From Apodospora peruviana (Eukaryota; Ascomycota; Sordariomycetes; Sordariales; Lasiosphaeriaceae): 64,000 nt of DNA. The DNA is taken from NCBI GenBank assembly GCA_033439685.1, contig JAUEDM010000002.1, positions 1,178,001 to 1,242,000 of the forward strand, written 5' to 3'. Below, in pieces: positions 1 through 11,361 of this stretch. The notes below the pieces were generated by a model. That model saw only the letters and a list, made by a program, of their open reading frames with translations, had not been told where the DNA came from and made no database searches. How positions within the stretch are numbered: the stretch's first letter is position 1; each line of letters begins with the position of its first letter. The position numbers and the translations under genes are program-made.

Positions 1-616
1 TATGATTGTGGAATGAAATGGATATACCTTGATCGAATTCATCATCTTCCTCCCTTCCTTGTGCACAGGACGTCCTGCATCGCGTAGGTCCCCTTTCATT
101 TCGAATGAATTTAAGTACGTATATATGGTCTCAAGTATCCTTCATCCATATGCACTTTCTAGCTAAAAAGCTTGTTATTGTGTCTATCTTGATTAAATAA
201 TGGGGTTAACCAAGGTCAGGATCAATCACGCTCAAGCATGAGAATGAGCACACCATTCATTATTTTCTCAACCATCCATATAAATTACTAGCAGCGACAC
301 AACGGGTAAACAATATCTCTATAATCACGGGCAACTATATCGGCCATAGTCCTTGGAATCGACCTGCTTTCCATTCATCGGTCGTCCCACCATAACATCA
401 TACCATAAACTACGTACAAAATCAAAGTCCTAGTCCCAATAAGTCTAGGTAGGCAGGACAACCCAGTTCACCGTGAATCATGTATCATGATCATTCGTAA
501 AAAATAATAAACAACAAGAATGAAACAACCCAAAGAAGACTAACTACATCTCCCTTCTAAAAGCACTAACACACCCCTTTCATCTTTTTCTCATGTATGC
601 CTGAGACCCAAGCCAG
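1..616. other. 3' flank of the TINA-like gene, no gene seen
   Basis: AT-rich non-coding sequence downstream of the minus-strand TINA-like gene. I see no open frame of interest, RNA gene or repeat here. Confidence 0.5.
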
Positions 617-3534
617 CTATCTCACTTGAATGCCACAATCATTTGCTGCTGCTTCGCCATCGGCGCCAGCAGCAGTTGATGTCGTTGCAGCAGCCCCGCC
701 CTGTATCAACGTCTCCAGCTCCCACGGGTTAAGCGTGCTACGCCTCCTCGATGCGACGCGACTACTTCCGCTAGTCTGGCGCTTCTTCGCAACAACCTCG
801 CGCTTCTTCACTTTCCGTACCGGCTGCTCTGCTTCTGCCTGTGGTAGTTGCTGTTGCCGCGGTCGATGTCGCTCGTAACGACGCTGACCATCAACGACAG
901 TTGTACCGGTACCCGCAGAAGTCACCGGCCCAGGTCCAGCAAGTTCATCCTCCTCCTCGTCATCATCCGCCGCCGCCGTAGTCCTTGGCTGATAATCTTT
1001 ATTGGACGACCTAGTATTGCTGACCGCTGACAGAGCAGACGAAGGTCGGGATGATGATTCTCCATCACTTCGTTTTCCGGTACCGGCAGGGGAATCACTT
1101 CCAGTATTAGACGTGGCCGTGGCCACCGCAGCAGGCGCGAGACTGACTCGCTTGTGGCCGCCAATCCTCGCAGCCTTGAGCTTGGCTCTCACGCGCGCGG
1201 CATCTGCTTCGCGCTCCGAGGCAGCCAGCTTCGCGGCGATGGTTGCCATGCTCAGCGGTGACTGTTGCGGCGGCGGAAGAAGACCAACAACGGTCTCGCC
1301 TCTCGAGTTATTGTTGCTGTTACCGGATCGCGGAAGCGGAAGCCGTGAGTTGACACGCTTTGTTGGCGTCTCTTTTGGTACTGCGAAAGCTGGGACGGGC
1401 GGCGGGGGCATCAGTGCTGCGTCGGAGGCTGCGGACTTGGTATTGTTGTTGTTGTTGTTCGATGTCGACGACGACGACAAAGATATGTCGACAGATGTAG
1501 TGGTTGTATCCGCCCTGGAAGTTGCGCTGCCTGCGGAAACGGTCCTTTGTTGCCTCGAGGCGACAGCAACAGGTGCAGAAGGACCTTCATTGTCATCTTG
1601 CCCCTTTCCACCCAGCGCTCTCGTAGTCTTTACTGTATTGGATCGAACTGGCTTCCTGGCAAGGGGTACCTGTTTCCTTTCAGGCTGGACCGGCTGCCTG
1701 TTCGAAGTTATTGGAGGCTGCCTTCTTTGGTTTCTTTCAAAAACTCCAGAGGGTTTGGGCACCACCTCCTCTGAGGGCTTGGCAAGCAAGATGTCGAGTG
1801 AAGACGCTGAATCAGCAAGGGGCTCTGTGACATTGTTGGCGGCGGAATTAGAAGACCCGAAATCCTCCTCCAGTTGTTCCTCTGGGCGCACCGGCTTCTT
1901 CTTTGGCGACTGCTGTGGCGGCATCTGAGCGTGGGGCGGCGGTAGAGGCGGTTGCTCCTGTTCCCGTTCTTCTCTTCTGGGGTCGAACGTCTTCTCCTCC
2001 ACAACGGTCCTTCGGATTTCAATACCCCCTCTGTTCCCGGCCGCGTAGTTATCGCGTAGCGGAGAAAGCTGGGGCGGTACAGGCAATGGCAGCGAGTAGT
2101 CGAGCATGACCGACTGCTCCAAGATCTCGACATTCGGCTCCTCAACATCCAGTTGGTCGACATCAAAGTCGTCTTCAAGGTCATCATCATACTCAAGAAC
2201 ATCATCCTCGAAGATGCTCGAGATATCACTCCCAACGTCCTCGCCAAGGTCATCGTCAACCATTAAAGCAGCAGCCGCAGGGGGAACCAGCCGTAACCGC
2301 TCAGCCGGACTAGGTGAGTTCTGATCATTAGGGCCATCCTCCTCCTCGGGCACAGCAGATAACGCCCTCAACACACCACCGCCAACACCCAGCCCCTGCG
2401 CCGTCTCCTCGACATTCTGCACACGGACCGGACTCAACCGCAACCCCATCTTCAGTTCCTCCATGTTGACGGGCCTACCGCTAACCTGCATCCGCTTCTT
2501 CCACCCGTCAATCAGATGGACAGCCTCCTGCCACCGGCTCTCCATCTTCTCCCAGCCCATGCGCAGCCGGTTGATCTCGTCCTCGCGCACAACCACCTCC
2601 TCGATGGGCACAAACGACGGGTTCGTCAGGATCGTGCGCAGATGCTCCAAGATGGCGTCGATCTCGGCCGCAGCCAATTCTGCTGCCGCCGACGCGTCAC
2701 CGGTTTCTGAGAATTCGCCGCCGCCATCCCACCCGCTCATCTCCTTGAGCCGCTGCATCGTCCTCCTGACCAGCGCCAGCAACGTCTCGTTCTCCTCACT
2801 CAACCCCTTGGCCAGCTCGGCGAGAAAAGCGTTGGTCTCTGTGCGCAGGTCATAGAACCCATTCCCATCTGCTGCCTCCTCAGCACCACCACTACTCACC
2901 TCGTGTGGCGAAACCTCCCCAACAACACTGACACTCAGTATCCCATTATTCCTCCCCACTCCACGCGCGCGTCCCGCGTCGCCGACAGCCTTTTTCAGCC
3001 CATCAATCTGCCGGTCCCGCTTGCGGACCTCGTTCGCGCACGCGGCCCTCGTCTGTGCGACAAGCGTCTTCTGGCGCGCCGCCTCCTCCTTGAGTTTATG
3101 GATCGCCGCCTCGGCCGTCTTGAGCTGCGACTTTAGGCTTGCCTCGGCCGCCTCGGCGATTGAGACTTTTCGCGAGGCGTCCGCGTGCTTTTCTTGCAGC
3201 CGGCTGAGGTGGTTTGCCTGCCGCAGGGCCTCTGCCCGTAAGGTGCGGATTGTTGCCGATAACGATTCGCGGTGTTCGGCGTCGCGCTATATATGATACA
3301 TAACATGAGTAAGCTACCAAAATGGTATGTTCTGGGCAGGCAGGGTGGACAACGTACGTCTCGCCTCAGAATCAAATCGTTCACCACGGCCATGATGCGG
3401 CCCATTGTCGTCGCAGTACCGCCCGAGGACGGCTTGGTGAAGTCGATCGTCTCGCCATCGCGCAGCAGGCCCCGCGAGAGCAGCTGGTTGTTGATGTACA
3501 GCGACGCGGTGCGCAGGTTGTCGTTCGTCGTCAT
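617..3534 (-). CDS. tinA: NIMA-interacting protein TINA / Msd1-like (ADIP-domain) spindle protein
   Basis: Model: complement(join(617..2670+616=3286, 3358..3534)), i.e. exons 3358-3534 and 617-3286 with a 71-nt GTACGT...TAG intron (3287-3357), giving 948 residues. The N-terminus carries the ADIP-type block (ASLYINNQLLSRGLLRDG, then MGRIMAVVNDLILRRD) that marks Aspergillus TINA and its relatives, which also include fission yeast Msd1. Family members act at spindle poles or microtubule-organising centres; TINA binds the NIMA mitotic kinase. After the intron comes a charged, heptad-like coiled coil (about residues 60-165) with the CANEVRKRDRQIDGLKK segment. The remaining ~750 residues are low-complexity: an acidic block, Gln/Pro-, Ser/Asn- and Arg-rich stretches, typical of a disordered, phosphorylated tail. 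The start is the only ATG that gives the conserved N-terminus. Family assignment is firm; function is by homology. Confidence 0.85.
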
Positions 3535-4713
3535 GTTTGCGGTCGTTTAGCTTGTCGTTGTCGAGTCTTCTTCATTCCGATTCCCCGCACAGAAATTATT
3601 ATTGATAGCGGTACTTGGAATAACCAGCCACTCGACGGAAGGGCAAAGTCGCGACTCGACGAGAATTCGTTCAATAGATGTTCCTTTGGTAGGCAGCTTG
3701 TTGCTTGGGAGGGGTATGATACACAAAAAGTAATAGGTAGAATAATAACACACACAGACACAGACGCCGCACTCGCGCAAGGCTGATGTCAGGCTGCTGG
3801 AAAGAAAGAAAAACCTGGTGCACGGTCAAGAAGCTGTCCCGCGTTCATTGGCATGGGGCAATGCAATCTCGAGCCGCCGCCGCGATTTTCCAACTTGTTT
3901 GTTTGGTGGGGTGTGTTGCTGTGGTGATCGTTTGCATTTTCAAACTTACACGGCTAACCCTGGGTATTAGTCCCTATAACCCTAAGGATGTATTCAATCA
4001 CATGGAACCCCTGTTCAAATTCCCGATTCTTTGAAGATAGCATTGATTTTATATGTATGGGAACATTACGTCGTTGTCCATCACACGCTCTGTAATCCAA
4101 TCTGATGGTTTATTAACCTCCATTTGGCCAGCAGCGCCATCGCTTTGATGTTTTACCATGACGCAAACCAGGTATGGATCGGATATCCTGCTGTCCGCGC
4201 ACGCGACAAGAGTCGACTATCACAGAACCGTGGTTTATTTCCAGTGAGGGGCATGTTCGTCTTGCGAGGTGTTATCTATGTTATTAGCTGATGCGTTAGC
4301 TTTGGTCCGCAATAAGACGCGAATACCCGTTATGAAATATCAGGAGACCCAGATACGGCTTCAGACATTTTGAGAAGATTATTTGTAACGCGGTGTTTGT
4401 CGGCATTCACCCTCCACTGAACAAGGCTGAATCCTTGAGCGTGGCATGGATCGATTCGATGGCCCCGCGTGCGTCATCATGGTGATTTGGGTGGTAGAAC
4501 AGGAAGAGAATAACATCAACTTACATTAACGACACGATACAGGAGGTACCTGGCGACCCTCCTCCCTTCTTCTAGATTCCGAGAGCCTCTCTCGCTCTCA
4601 AGGGTATCATTTGCAGAGCTTCGTAGGAGTGTGCTATTCGTGTCGCCAGTCAAGCAGGTTTTCTCACCATCCTCCATCCCAAATTAATAAAAGAAAGACG
4701 TGGTGAGTGTCGC
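3535..4713. promoter_or_regulatory. Intergenic: TINA-like promoter and Rrp7 3' flank
   Basis: About 1.2 kb between the start of the TINA-like gene and the stop of the next minus-strand gene. It must hold the TINA-like promoter. There is a short CA-rich stretch near 3748-3772. The small plus-strand open frame at 3786-4034 has no recognisable protein features, and I found no other gene. Confidence 0.4.
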
Positions 4714-5703
4714 TCAAGATTCAGGTACAAACCGCCCCCTCTTCGCCCGCATCTCAAATACCTTCTGCCTATCCTCCTCAAACCTCTTAACCAGCTCCGC
4801 CTGCTCCTCCTTCTGCCTCTCGCGAAGCTGGAACCTGTAAAAGTCCGTCATCTCCGCCTTCTTCTTCTCCGCCCTCTCCAACATCTTGCGCTTGGCCTCC
4901 TCGGCCTCGGTCATGCTCGCCGGCGCCGTCCTGCCAGCGCCCCGCGTCACCGTCACGAACCCATTCTCGTCAGGCTCGTTCCGCAACCTCTTGGCCAGCT
5001 CGGCAGCCTCCTGCTCCCTGCGGGAAAACAGCGCCGAGAAGTTGTCGATCGCCGTCTGCAGTGCAGCCTTGGAAGGGTATGACAGGACATTGTGCGCCTT
5101 GAGCCAGCTCGTCCCCAGCCTGGGCACCAGTTTCGCGTCTAGCGTGGTAGGCCACACCGGATATTTCTTGCTACTGCTGCTACTTCCCCCTCTGTGCAAT
5201 TTCCCAATCGCTTTGAGGACCTGTTCCGCGCTCTTCTCGTCCGCCAGCTGCACCACCGCCGTGCTACCGCTCCGATGCAGGGTGCGTGTCCACGACTTTG
5301 GTAACCGGGCAGCCTTCTCGTCCCTCGCTCGCTCGGCCACCTCCTCGGCGTCGTCGCGCTTGCGCTTCTTGTTGCCGTGGGCTGCCAATAATCGCGCCGC
5401 GTGCAGAGGTTGTGCGTCCGAAGGCGCCTCGGAGTTGTCGTCTTTCCGTTCGTGTTCAAAGGTGGCACTCTCGAAGCGACCGGCTCCTACCAGAGAGGTG
5501 AATAGACTGCGGAGGTGGACTTCGGTGCTGTCGACGGGAACGTTGGTAAAGAACAGGCGGCGGGAGTCGTCGGCGGTCGGCACTTTGGGCGCATTTCGCC
5601 GCACGTAGATGTAGTGGACGACGGACTTCGGAAATGACGGTAATGACGGGATCAAAACGGGGAGTACGGAGAAGTCCCCAATTGTGGCTGGAATGGGAGA
5701 CAT
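4714..5703 (-). CDS. RRP7: Ribosomal RNA-processing protein 7 (Rrp7)
   Basis: Single exon of 329 residues. Rrp7 is a nucleolar factor of the small-subunit processome (UTP-C/CURI links in yeast) needed for 18S rRNA maturation. The N-terminal half has an RRM-like fold signature (RRLFFTNVPVDSTEVHLRSLF, residues about 50-70) interrupted by an acidic/basic insert (about 90-125), then the second half of the RRM (TAVVQLADEKSAEQVLKAI). The C-terminal Rrp7 domain has the family pattern NEPDENGFVTVTRGAGR, a long charged helix, and the end block FYRFQLRERQKEE...FEEDRQKVFEMRAKRGRFVPES. I start at ATG 5703 (MSPIPATIGDFSVLP), where family members begin; an in-frame upstream ATG at 5760 would add an unconserved 19 residues. 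Confidence 0.93.
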   Translation of the reverse strand: MSPIPATIGDFSVLPVLIPSLPSFPKSVVHYIYVRRNAPKVPTADDSRRLFFTNVPVDSTEVHLRSLFTSLVGAGRFESATFEHERKDDNSEAPSDAQPLHAARLLAAHGNKKRKRDDAEEVAERARDEKAARLPKSWTRTLHRSGSTAVVQLADEKSAEQVLKAIGKLHRGGSSSSSKKYPVWPTTLDAKLVPRLGTSWLKAHNVLSYPSKAALQTAIDNFSALFSRREQEAAELAKRLRNEPDENGFVTVTRGAGRTAPASMTEAEEAKRKMLERAEKKKAEMTDFYRFQLRERQKEEQAELVKRFEEDRQKVFEMRAKRGRFVPES

Positions 5704-7793
5704 GGTTGTGATTTGCATGTTTCGGCGATGATGCCGAAGGAAAGAGTTTGGATGTTCCAACGAAGCGAGAAACTTTTGTGCCCCACTTACAGTCCCGCGG
5801 ACCCTGGACCCGTACTGAGTTCAGCCTTGCAAGCGCCGCTGAAGAATTTGATTGGGCAGTTTGATCTGTACGAAGCTACGATAACGATAAGCCCGAGGCT
5901 GAAGATTGGGATTCACGATTGTTCATCAAGTTCATACCCCTGGTTTGGTATAGGGGAAAAGTATGTAATGAAGACAAACTTTGTTGTAAGATGTCTTACT
6001 CGTTGCTCACTTTCTGTCAAACGGCGTTTTTAGCCCTGACGAGTATATCTCCCTGCTCGAGGTAAAGGGTCTTGTCACCTATTTGCAAGTACCCGACTTT
6101 CAGCAAGAACAGATAGCTTCACCATGACAACGTGTGGTCAATGGCTGGACCAGTTAGGCAGATGACCAGGCTTGTGTCTGTATGTCTCACTGATATTGGG
6201 CGTGATCCTATTTATGAGTTGTCAACATCGCCTTGACATGTTGCACGTCAACTCAATGCTGGGCACCAATATGAACCTCGAAGTCAGCAGCATCAATCTG
6301 GTCGGTTGTGGCACTTCGGGGAATTTGTGCATGCACTATCGATGATCGGCTTGAGAAGGCGTCGCCCAGTTCTTGGGTGAAGGTGCAATGAGGGCGTCGA
6401 TAGCCTTAAAAGTCAGCATGCCGACTTTCACCCGTTCATGCCCGAGTCACCAGCCGTAGCAAGCCCCGAAAACTTCCGGCTCGGTGGTTTAATCGCGGAT
6501 CCGTCTAGAACATAGAAAATGCCTTGCGCTTTCGAACTTGGCCGGACCGGGCCGGTGGATGCAAGCCGGTAGCTTAGACGGCAGTCTCTTGGAGTGGTCG
6601 CCCCCACGAAATGGAGAATCCTACCGACACGTATACATGGAAGCTCCGAGAGCGGGGAAGCCGCTGGATTTATTATCTATCGAATCCATCTGGAGAAATG
6701 TCGTTTGCTGTTTCGAAGGCGAAAAATGTTGATATCGCGACTGGCGAAAAACGAGGTTACCAGCATGGCAGTTGAGCAGCAGAGGCCGCATCGATGGACT
6801 ACCGGTAGGTGCTGCACGACAGCACGTTGCTGGGCAATGCAGGGAGAGGGCAACGGTTGTGGAAGCGGCAGAATGTCAGGGCACCTGGGGGCTGCTGGCG
6901 AATCATTGGGCGACCCGCGCCATCCGATGCGGCGGCCCCCGGAGGAAGAGTGGCGTGCCACTTTGCTCCCCCGTCAACAGCCAGCCAAGCAAATACCGTC
7001 AACACACCTCACAGTGGTCCCTTGGAGGCAGCCGAGCCACTCCCGGCCAGCATGCATCTGTTTCCAGGTTCTGGTGTCGCGTCCCTTTCACCACAAGAAA
7101 GCTTTGTGGCTTGTCGTTGGACTAGAAACGTGGATGGAACCGTCCGGCGCATCCAGGTTTCCAGTCGGTAGAGTGAAAGAAAGAACGCTGCGAGGATTGG
7201 ACGAGGTGTTTGAAACAAAGAACTTGAAGAAAGATGCATTCAAGCCGCTAAAACCCGCCGTCGTCGGGTGACGGCGTGAAAACTGAAAGGGTCGTGTGGA
7301 GGGTGTGGCTTTGCCCCACACTTTCGTCATGGGCCCCACCTCGGTAGTGCTTGGTGGTCTCCTGGTCAATTGATGATGCTTGCGTACGAAAGAACGACAG
7401 AGACCTACCAGGTCTGGCCACTCATCCTGCAAACCCTGGGTGAATCTGCCTGTCTGGCTGCCTTGATATCCGATCATCTCAGTGCACTGCACGGGTGTTG
7501 CTGAACAACCAGTCGATGTGCAACAGTCTTCTCAAAAGCCGAGCTGTGCCCACTTGATTTCCTCTTGAACTCACTCTCCACTTCTGAGCATCAACAAGCT
7601 CCATCCGCACTGACAATCGCATTCGCAAATCCCATCCCCTAATTTGCGCAAAAGTATTATCAACAGCTCCCCACACACTTGACCTACCTACCTCATTATC
7701 TCTCTGGTGGCTGTCTACTCTCACAGCAACCAAACATAGGTAATAACCTACCGGCTTACATAGCCAAGAAAGAACATATCACACATAACCGAG
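5704..7793. promoter_or_regulatory. Divergent intergenic region between Rrp7 and the MARVEL-protein gene
   Basis: About 2.1 kb separating two divergently transcribed genes, so it should contain both promoters. Several overlapping open frames on both strands around 6540-7270 look like chance openings in GC-rich DNA: none shows conserved motifs, plausible splice structure or codon texture. An ACCTACCTACCT stretch lies at 7682-7693, about 100 nt upstream of the downstream start codon. Confidence 0.4.
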
Positions 7794-8300
7794 ATGGAGA
7801 TGATACACGTCGCCCTCCGAGCGCTCCAGCTCCTCTGGATCCTGCTGCTTACAGCTCTCATCGGCAACGTCATCGCCAACAATGTCAACGCCTTCGGCTC
7901 CGCGACCGCCGCCGTCAACTTCTCCATGTTCGTCATCGTGCTCTCGTGGCTAGCCGCGCTCTTCGGCCTCGCCTCCGCCTTCGTCGAGCGCATTGCCATC
8001 CCGATGGCGCTCATGGGCCTCGACGCGCTCGCGACGCTCTTCACATTCATCTCGGCCGTCGTGCTCGCCGCCAAGTTAGGTCCTGCCAACTGCGCCGACA
8101 CAAAGGGCCACGGGCCGTCGTGGATCGCCTTCGGCAGCTACGACACCACCAAGCGCTGCCGCGAGCTCCAGGCCAGCACCGCCTTCATGTGGTTCCTGTT
8201 CGCCACCTTCGCGGCCGGCCTCTTCTTCACCTTCATGAGCTTCCGGAGGACCGGCGGTAGTGTTCGCAGCGGGCCGACTATGTCGCAAGTTAGGGTATGA
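7794..8300 (+). CDS. NCE102: Nce102-like MARVEL-domain membrane protein
   Basis: Intronless gene for 168 residues with four hydrophobic spans (about residues 6-28, 41-66, 69-94 and 128-152), matching the length and layout of fungal non-classical export protein 2 (Nce102/Fhn1). In yeast these proteins sit in eisosome-associated plasma-membrane domains (MCC), help organise furrows and respond to sphingolipid status. A Cys-containing loop (NCADTKGHGPS ... KRCRELQ) precedes span four, and the tail is short, polar and Arg/Ser-rich. The ATG at 7794 is the first in frame and follows a purine-rich leader. The MARVEL call is strong; orthology to Nce102 itself rather than a paralogue is less certain. 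Confidence 0.8.
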   Translation: MEMIHVALRALQLLWILLLTALIGNVIANNVNAFGSATAAVNFSMFVIVLSWLAALFGLASAFVERIAIPMALMGLDALATLFTFISAVVLAAKLGPANCADTKGHGPSWIAFGSYDTTKRCRELQASTAFMWFLFATFAAGLFFTFMSFRRTGGSVRSGPTMSQVRV

Positions 8301-8994
8301 GGCTGTCCGGTTCAACTAGGCACGGAACGATCATGGGAGGAATGAGTAAAATAGGGAGTGGTAATGATAATCGGTTTCTTCTCTCCTGATCGGCGGGACT
8401 TTTTTTCTTTTCTTGTATTTCTTTTCCGTGTACGAAGGGGGTTTTGTTCCTGGGTGCTTCCCTCCAGCCCCCGTCTCTAATTATGCAGCGCGTGAGCCGA
8501 CAGGGGCGACAGGTTTTGGGCTGGACTACAACATCGCATGGCTTATGGCATACTGCAAATATGAACACGCACGGCTAGGGTATGACTTGAATTAACGAAC
8601 GTTATGGGAGGAGCACAAAAGGGACGGCTGGCCGGTCGGTTGGCTGTAGATGATTACTGTAGTTATTAAAGCATTCTCAGATTAGCAAGGAGAAACGTCT
8701 GGTGGATACCTTGTATAGGAGTTGAGGCTCTGACGTGAAATAGACCTCAAAAGGAGTTTTGTTCTAGATACATTTCATGGTCCTTCGACCTGATCATTTT
8801 ATCCTTCTCGAGTATGTGCAGTTCTCAGCTAACATTGCTGCTAGATGTATACATATGTGCCCCGATATGATCTGGGCTCTTTCTCCAAATAACGCCGTTA
8901 GGTCGTTGTGCCGTCCCGTAGAGCTAGTAATGATGGGTGATTTGATGTAATATGTGCTGATGGCTCTCTCGGCCAACCTTGTGCGTCCTGTCAT
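8301..8994. other. Convergent intergenic region, no gene seen
   Basis: Sits between the 3' ends of the plus-strand MARVEL gene and the minus-strand MIM2 gene, so it should hold both transcript ends. I see no open frame or RNA gene here. Confidence 0.45.
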
Positions 8995-9396
8995 CTATAA
9001 CGTCGCCGCGGCTTCTACCGCCCCGGCGGTGTTGAATGTCTTCTTGCTCGTCCAGCGTATCTCGACGTTGTGCATCCACTCCATATATCGTGTCCAGCCT
9101 TTGGAGGGAACGTGTTAGCCACAAGCTGCATGCTTCAAAGACAAAGATCCGGCAAGAGACGCCTTACTCCAGTACGCAAACTTCCTCCCTAGAAACTTGC
9201 CCGCAAAAGGTATCAACACCATCGTCAGCATGAGCTGCAGCTGCTCCAGGCTCTGTTCCCACTCCTTTTGCGCGTCCGAGTCGCTGTCGGCTTCGGAGCT
9301 CAGGATTCCGCTCGATATGGATGGCAGGGAGTCGACATCGTCGGTGTCAGGGGACGGTTTGGCGTCCTGGATGACGAAGGAGTCGTAGCCGGACAT
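8995..9396 (-). CDS. MIM2: Mitochondrial outer-membrane import protein Mim2
   Basis: Model: complement(join(8995..9098, 9168..9396)), 110 residues, with a 69-nt intron (GTAAGG...AAG). Mim2 partners Mim1 in the MIM complex, which inserts alpha-helical proteins such as Tom20, Tom70 and Tom22 into the mitochondrial outer membrane. Exon 1 gives an acidic Ser/Asp-rich N-terminus and the family core EWEQSLEQLQLMLTMVLIPF followed by GKFLGRKFAYW, a single predicted membrane span. The second exon supplies the conserved end: WTRYMEWMHNVEIRWTSKK then TFNTAGAVEAAATL. Neither exon alone would reveal the gene; joined, the match to fungal Mim2 is close. It is divergent to the eIF2 beta gene, with a shared ~575-bp upstream region. 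Confidence 0.88.
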
Positions 9397-9972
9397 GCTG
9401 TGCTGTAGGATGTGGTGTCTTGGTTTGGGCGGGTCGACTTGGCTTTGCTGTTCGAGGAGAAGGAGGCCGCACGTGGCCGGTCACACACTTGCGAAGCGCA
9501 CCCACAGCTCAGCTCTAGCTAATCACGCGTCGACATGGACGTGATTTTTCGGTCGGTTTCGGAGACGAGTTAACGCGTAATGCCCGGGAGTTCGTGGATG
9601 TACGGAGGTGGATGACGCTTGAGGTGAACGGGACTCGGGGACATGGAACGGGTCCCGGGAGTCGGCGACAATGGCAAGTGACCGGCACGAGCTGTCATCA
9701 GCTGCCAAGGCTTGGCGGCAGAAGTTTAAGTGTTGTGGTCAGGTGACCAGGGGCCCTGAGTCACCGATCTTGCAGAGCTACTGAACGTCATGAAGGATGG
9801 GGCAAGTTCACAGACCACATCTTCCGACCAGAACCTGACCGAAGCACTGCAGCTCAATTAAAAATCCAAAAGGAAACCCCCGAAAAGCTGCCCGCCCAAA
9901 CTCGTTTTATTCCGGCAATTGCAAGAAAACAATCAACAATTTCTCGTGAGAGGCTTGTCTTTGACCGCAAAC
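9397..9972. promoter_or_regulatory. Bidirectional promoter region MIM2 / eIF2 beta
   Basis: 576 bp between two divergent start codons, expected to hold both promoters. Purine- and pyrimidine-rich patches occur, but I see no unmistakable TATA box or factor site and no gene. Confidence 0.45.
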
Positions 9973-11361
9973 ATGGATGCTGAAGTAAGTTCTTTTTTGG
10001 TATTACGGATTGATTACCGTCGCTTTTCGCCCGAGCGGTCCCCCCATTCCCCTCCCTCCACCAAAAAATGCTCCCGAACCTGCCACACCAGCACCACACC
10101 AATAAATCCACTGCCCCTCCAAACCTATTCTACCGACTTGTTCAAGCGAAAAAGTCCGCTCATACCTCAACCTATCCTACTACCATACTTCAACCCAACG
10201 CCACCCGAGACTATATATCTTGACTTCGTTCAGAAGTCTTCTGATCGAATATCACAAACCACCGGAGAACTAACAATCCTAGGACCCCCAAATTCAGCGC
10301 CGCACCTCGCGCAAGTCAGTCGCTTTCACAGAAGAGAAACTTGTCGTCGACGCCGACGGCAGCGTAACCATGATCGCCACCCCGACCGACGAGACCAAAG
10401 AGACAGCCATGTCACACACACCGCGTACGCCGCCTCTCTCCGCCGCTCTCGAGGCCTTTACTGATGCGAATAATTCAGCACATGCCGCCGAGTCCGCAGA
10501 CGGTACCGCCGCCGAGAACGGTGACGGCCTCGATCTTTCCCTCATGAAGAAGAAGAAGAAGAAGGTCGCCAAGAAGGAGGACGATGCCGAAGGTGGTGAC
10601 GAGGCCGCCGCCCCCGCCGATGAGGGCGGAATCGACCTCTCGATGAAGAAGAAGAAGAAGAAGAAGGTCGTCAAGGAGGACGACGAGTTCGCCAAGAAGC
10701 TCGAGGCTCTCAAGATTGAGGGCAAGGAGGGCGAGGAGGCCACCGCCGCCGCCGAGGATGAAGACGCCGGCGACATGGAGAAGGGCACCGGCATATGGGG
10801 CCACGACGAGACCAAGGTGATCAACTACAACCCACTGCTGTCGCGCTTCTTTGTCCTGCTGGCGCAAAAGAACCCCGACCACGCCTCGTCGGGCACGCGG
10901 TCGTACAAGATCCCACCGCCGCAGTGCTTGCGCGAAGGCAACAAGAAGACCATCTTTGCCAACCTACCCGAGATCTGCAAGCGCATGAAGCGTGCAGACG
11001 AGCACGTCACCGCCTACCTGTTTGCTGAGTTGGGTACCAGCGGCAGCACGGACGGCGCCAGACGGTTGGTCATCAAGGGTCGTTTCCAGCAGAAGCAGAT
11101 TGAGAACGTGTTGCGCACATATATCATCGGTATGTTCCAGTCTCCCTTTTCTGCCTCTGTCATTATCGGCCTTTCAACTAACATGGTAAAATAGAATATG
11201 TAACATGCAAGACGTGCCGCTCGCCCAATACCGACCTGAGCAAGGGCGAGAACCGTCTATACTTCATCACCTGCAACTCTTGCGGCTCGCGTCGTTCCGT
11301 ACAGGCTATCAAGACCGGTTTCTCGGCCCAAGTCGGAAAGAGAAGGAAGATGCAGGGTTAA
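9973..11361 (+). CDS. SUI3: Translation initiation factor eIF2 subunit beta
   Basis: Model: join(9973..9984, 10283..11129, 11195..11361), 341 residues. The first exon codes only MDAE before a 298-nt intron (GTAAGT...CTAG); the second intron (65 nt) has a textbook CTAAC branch site. eIF2 beta is part of the eIF2 GTPase that delivers initiator Met-tRNA to the 40S subunit, and it binds eIF5 and eIF2B. Seen here: two of the lysine blocks used for that binding (residues 93-98 and 126-132), the conserved central fold (NYNPLLSRFFVLLAQKNPD, then KKTIFANLPEICKRMKR and KGRFQQKQIENVLRTYI), and a C-terminal zinc ribbon CKTC...CNSC (C291, C294, C313, C316). The usual third Lys block is not evident. The first exon was chosen because it joins in phase to the conserved DPQIQRRTSRKSVAF start. 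Confidence 0.95.

Noticed and set aside
1002..1928. 308-codon plus-strand open frame
   Set aside because: It lies wholly antisense to the low-complexity tail of the TINA-like gene; its Ser/Leu/Asp strings are the mirror of that tail's codon bias.
4886..5608. 240-codon plus-strand frame
   Set aside because: Antisense to RRP7, which is conserved over the same bases.
6594..7271. 225-codon plus-strand frame and overlapping frames nearby
   Set aside because: No motif, no homologue I recognise, and several equally long frames overlap it on both strands; typical of GC-rich intergenic DNA.
10294..10882. Two minus-strand frames of 135-176 codons
   Set aside because: Antisense to the lysine-block exon of eIF2 beta; Phe/Ser/Leu runs come from the complement of AAG repeats.
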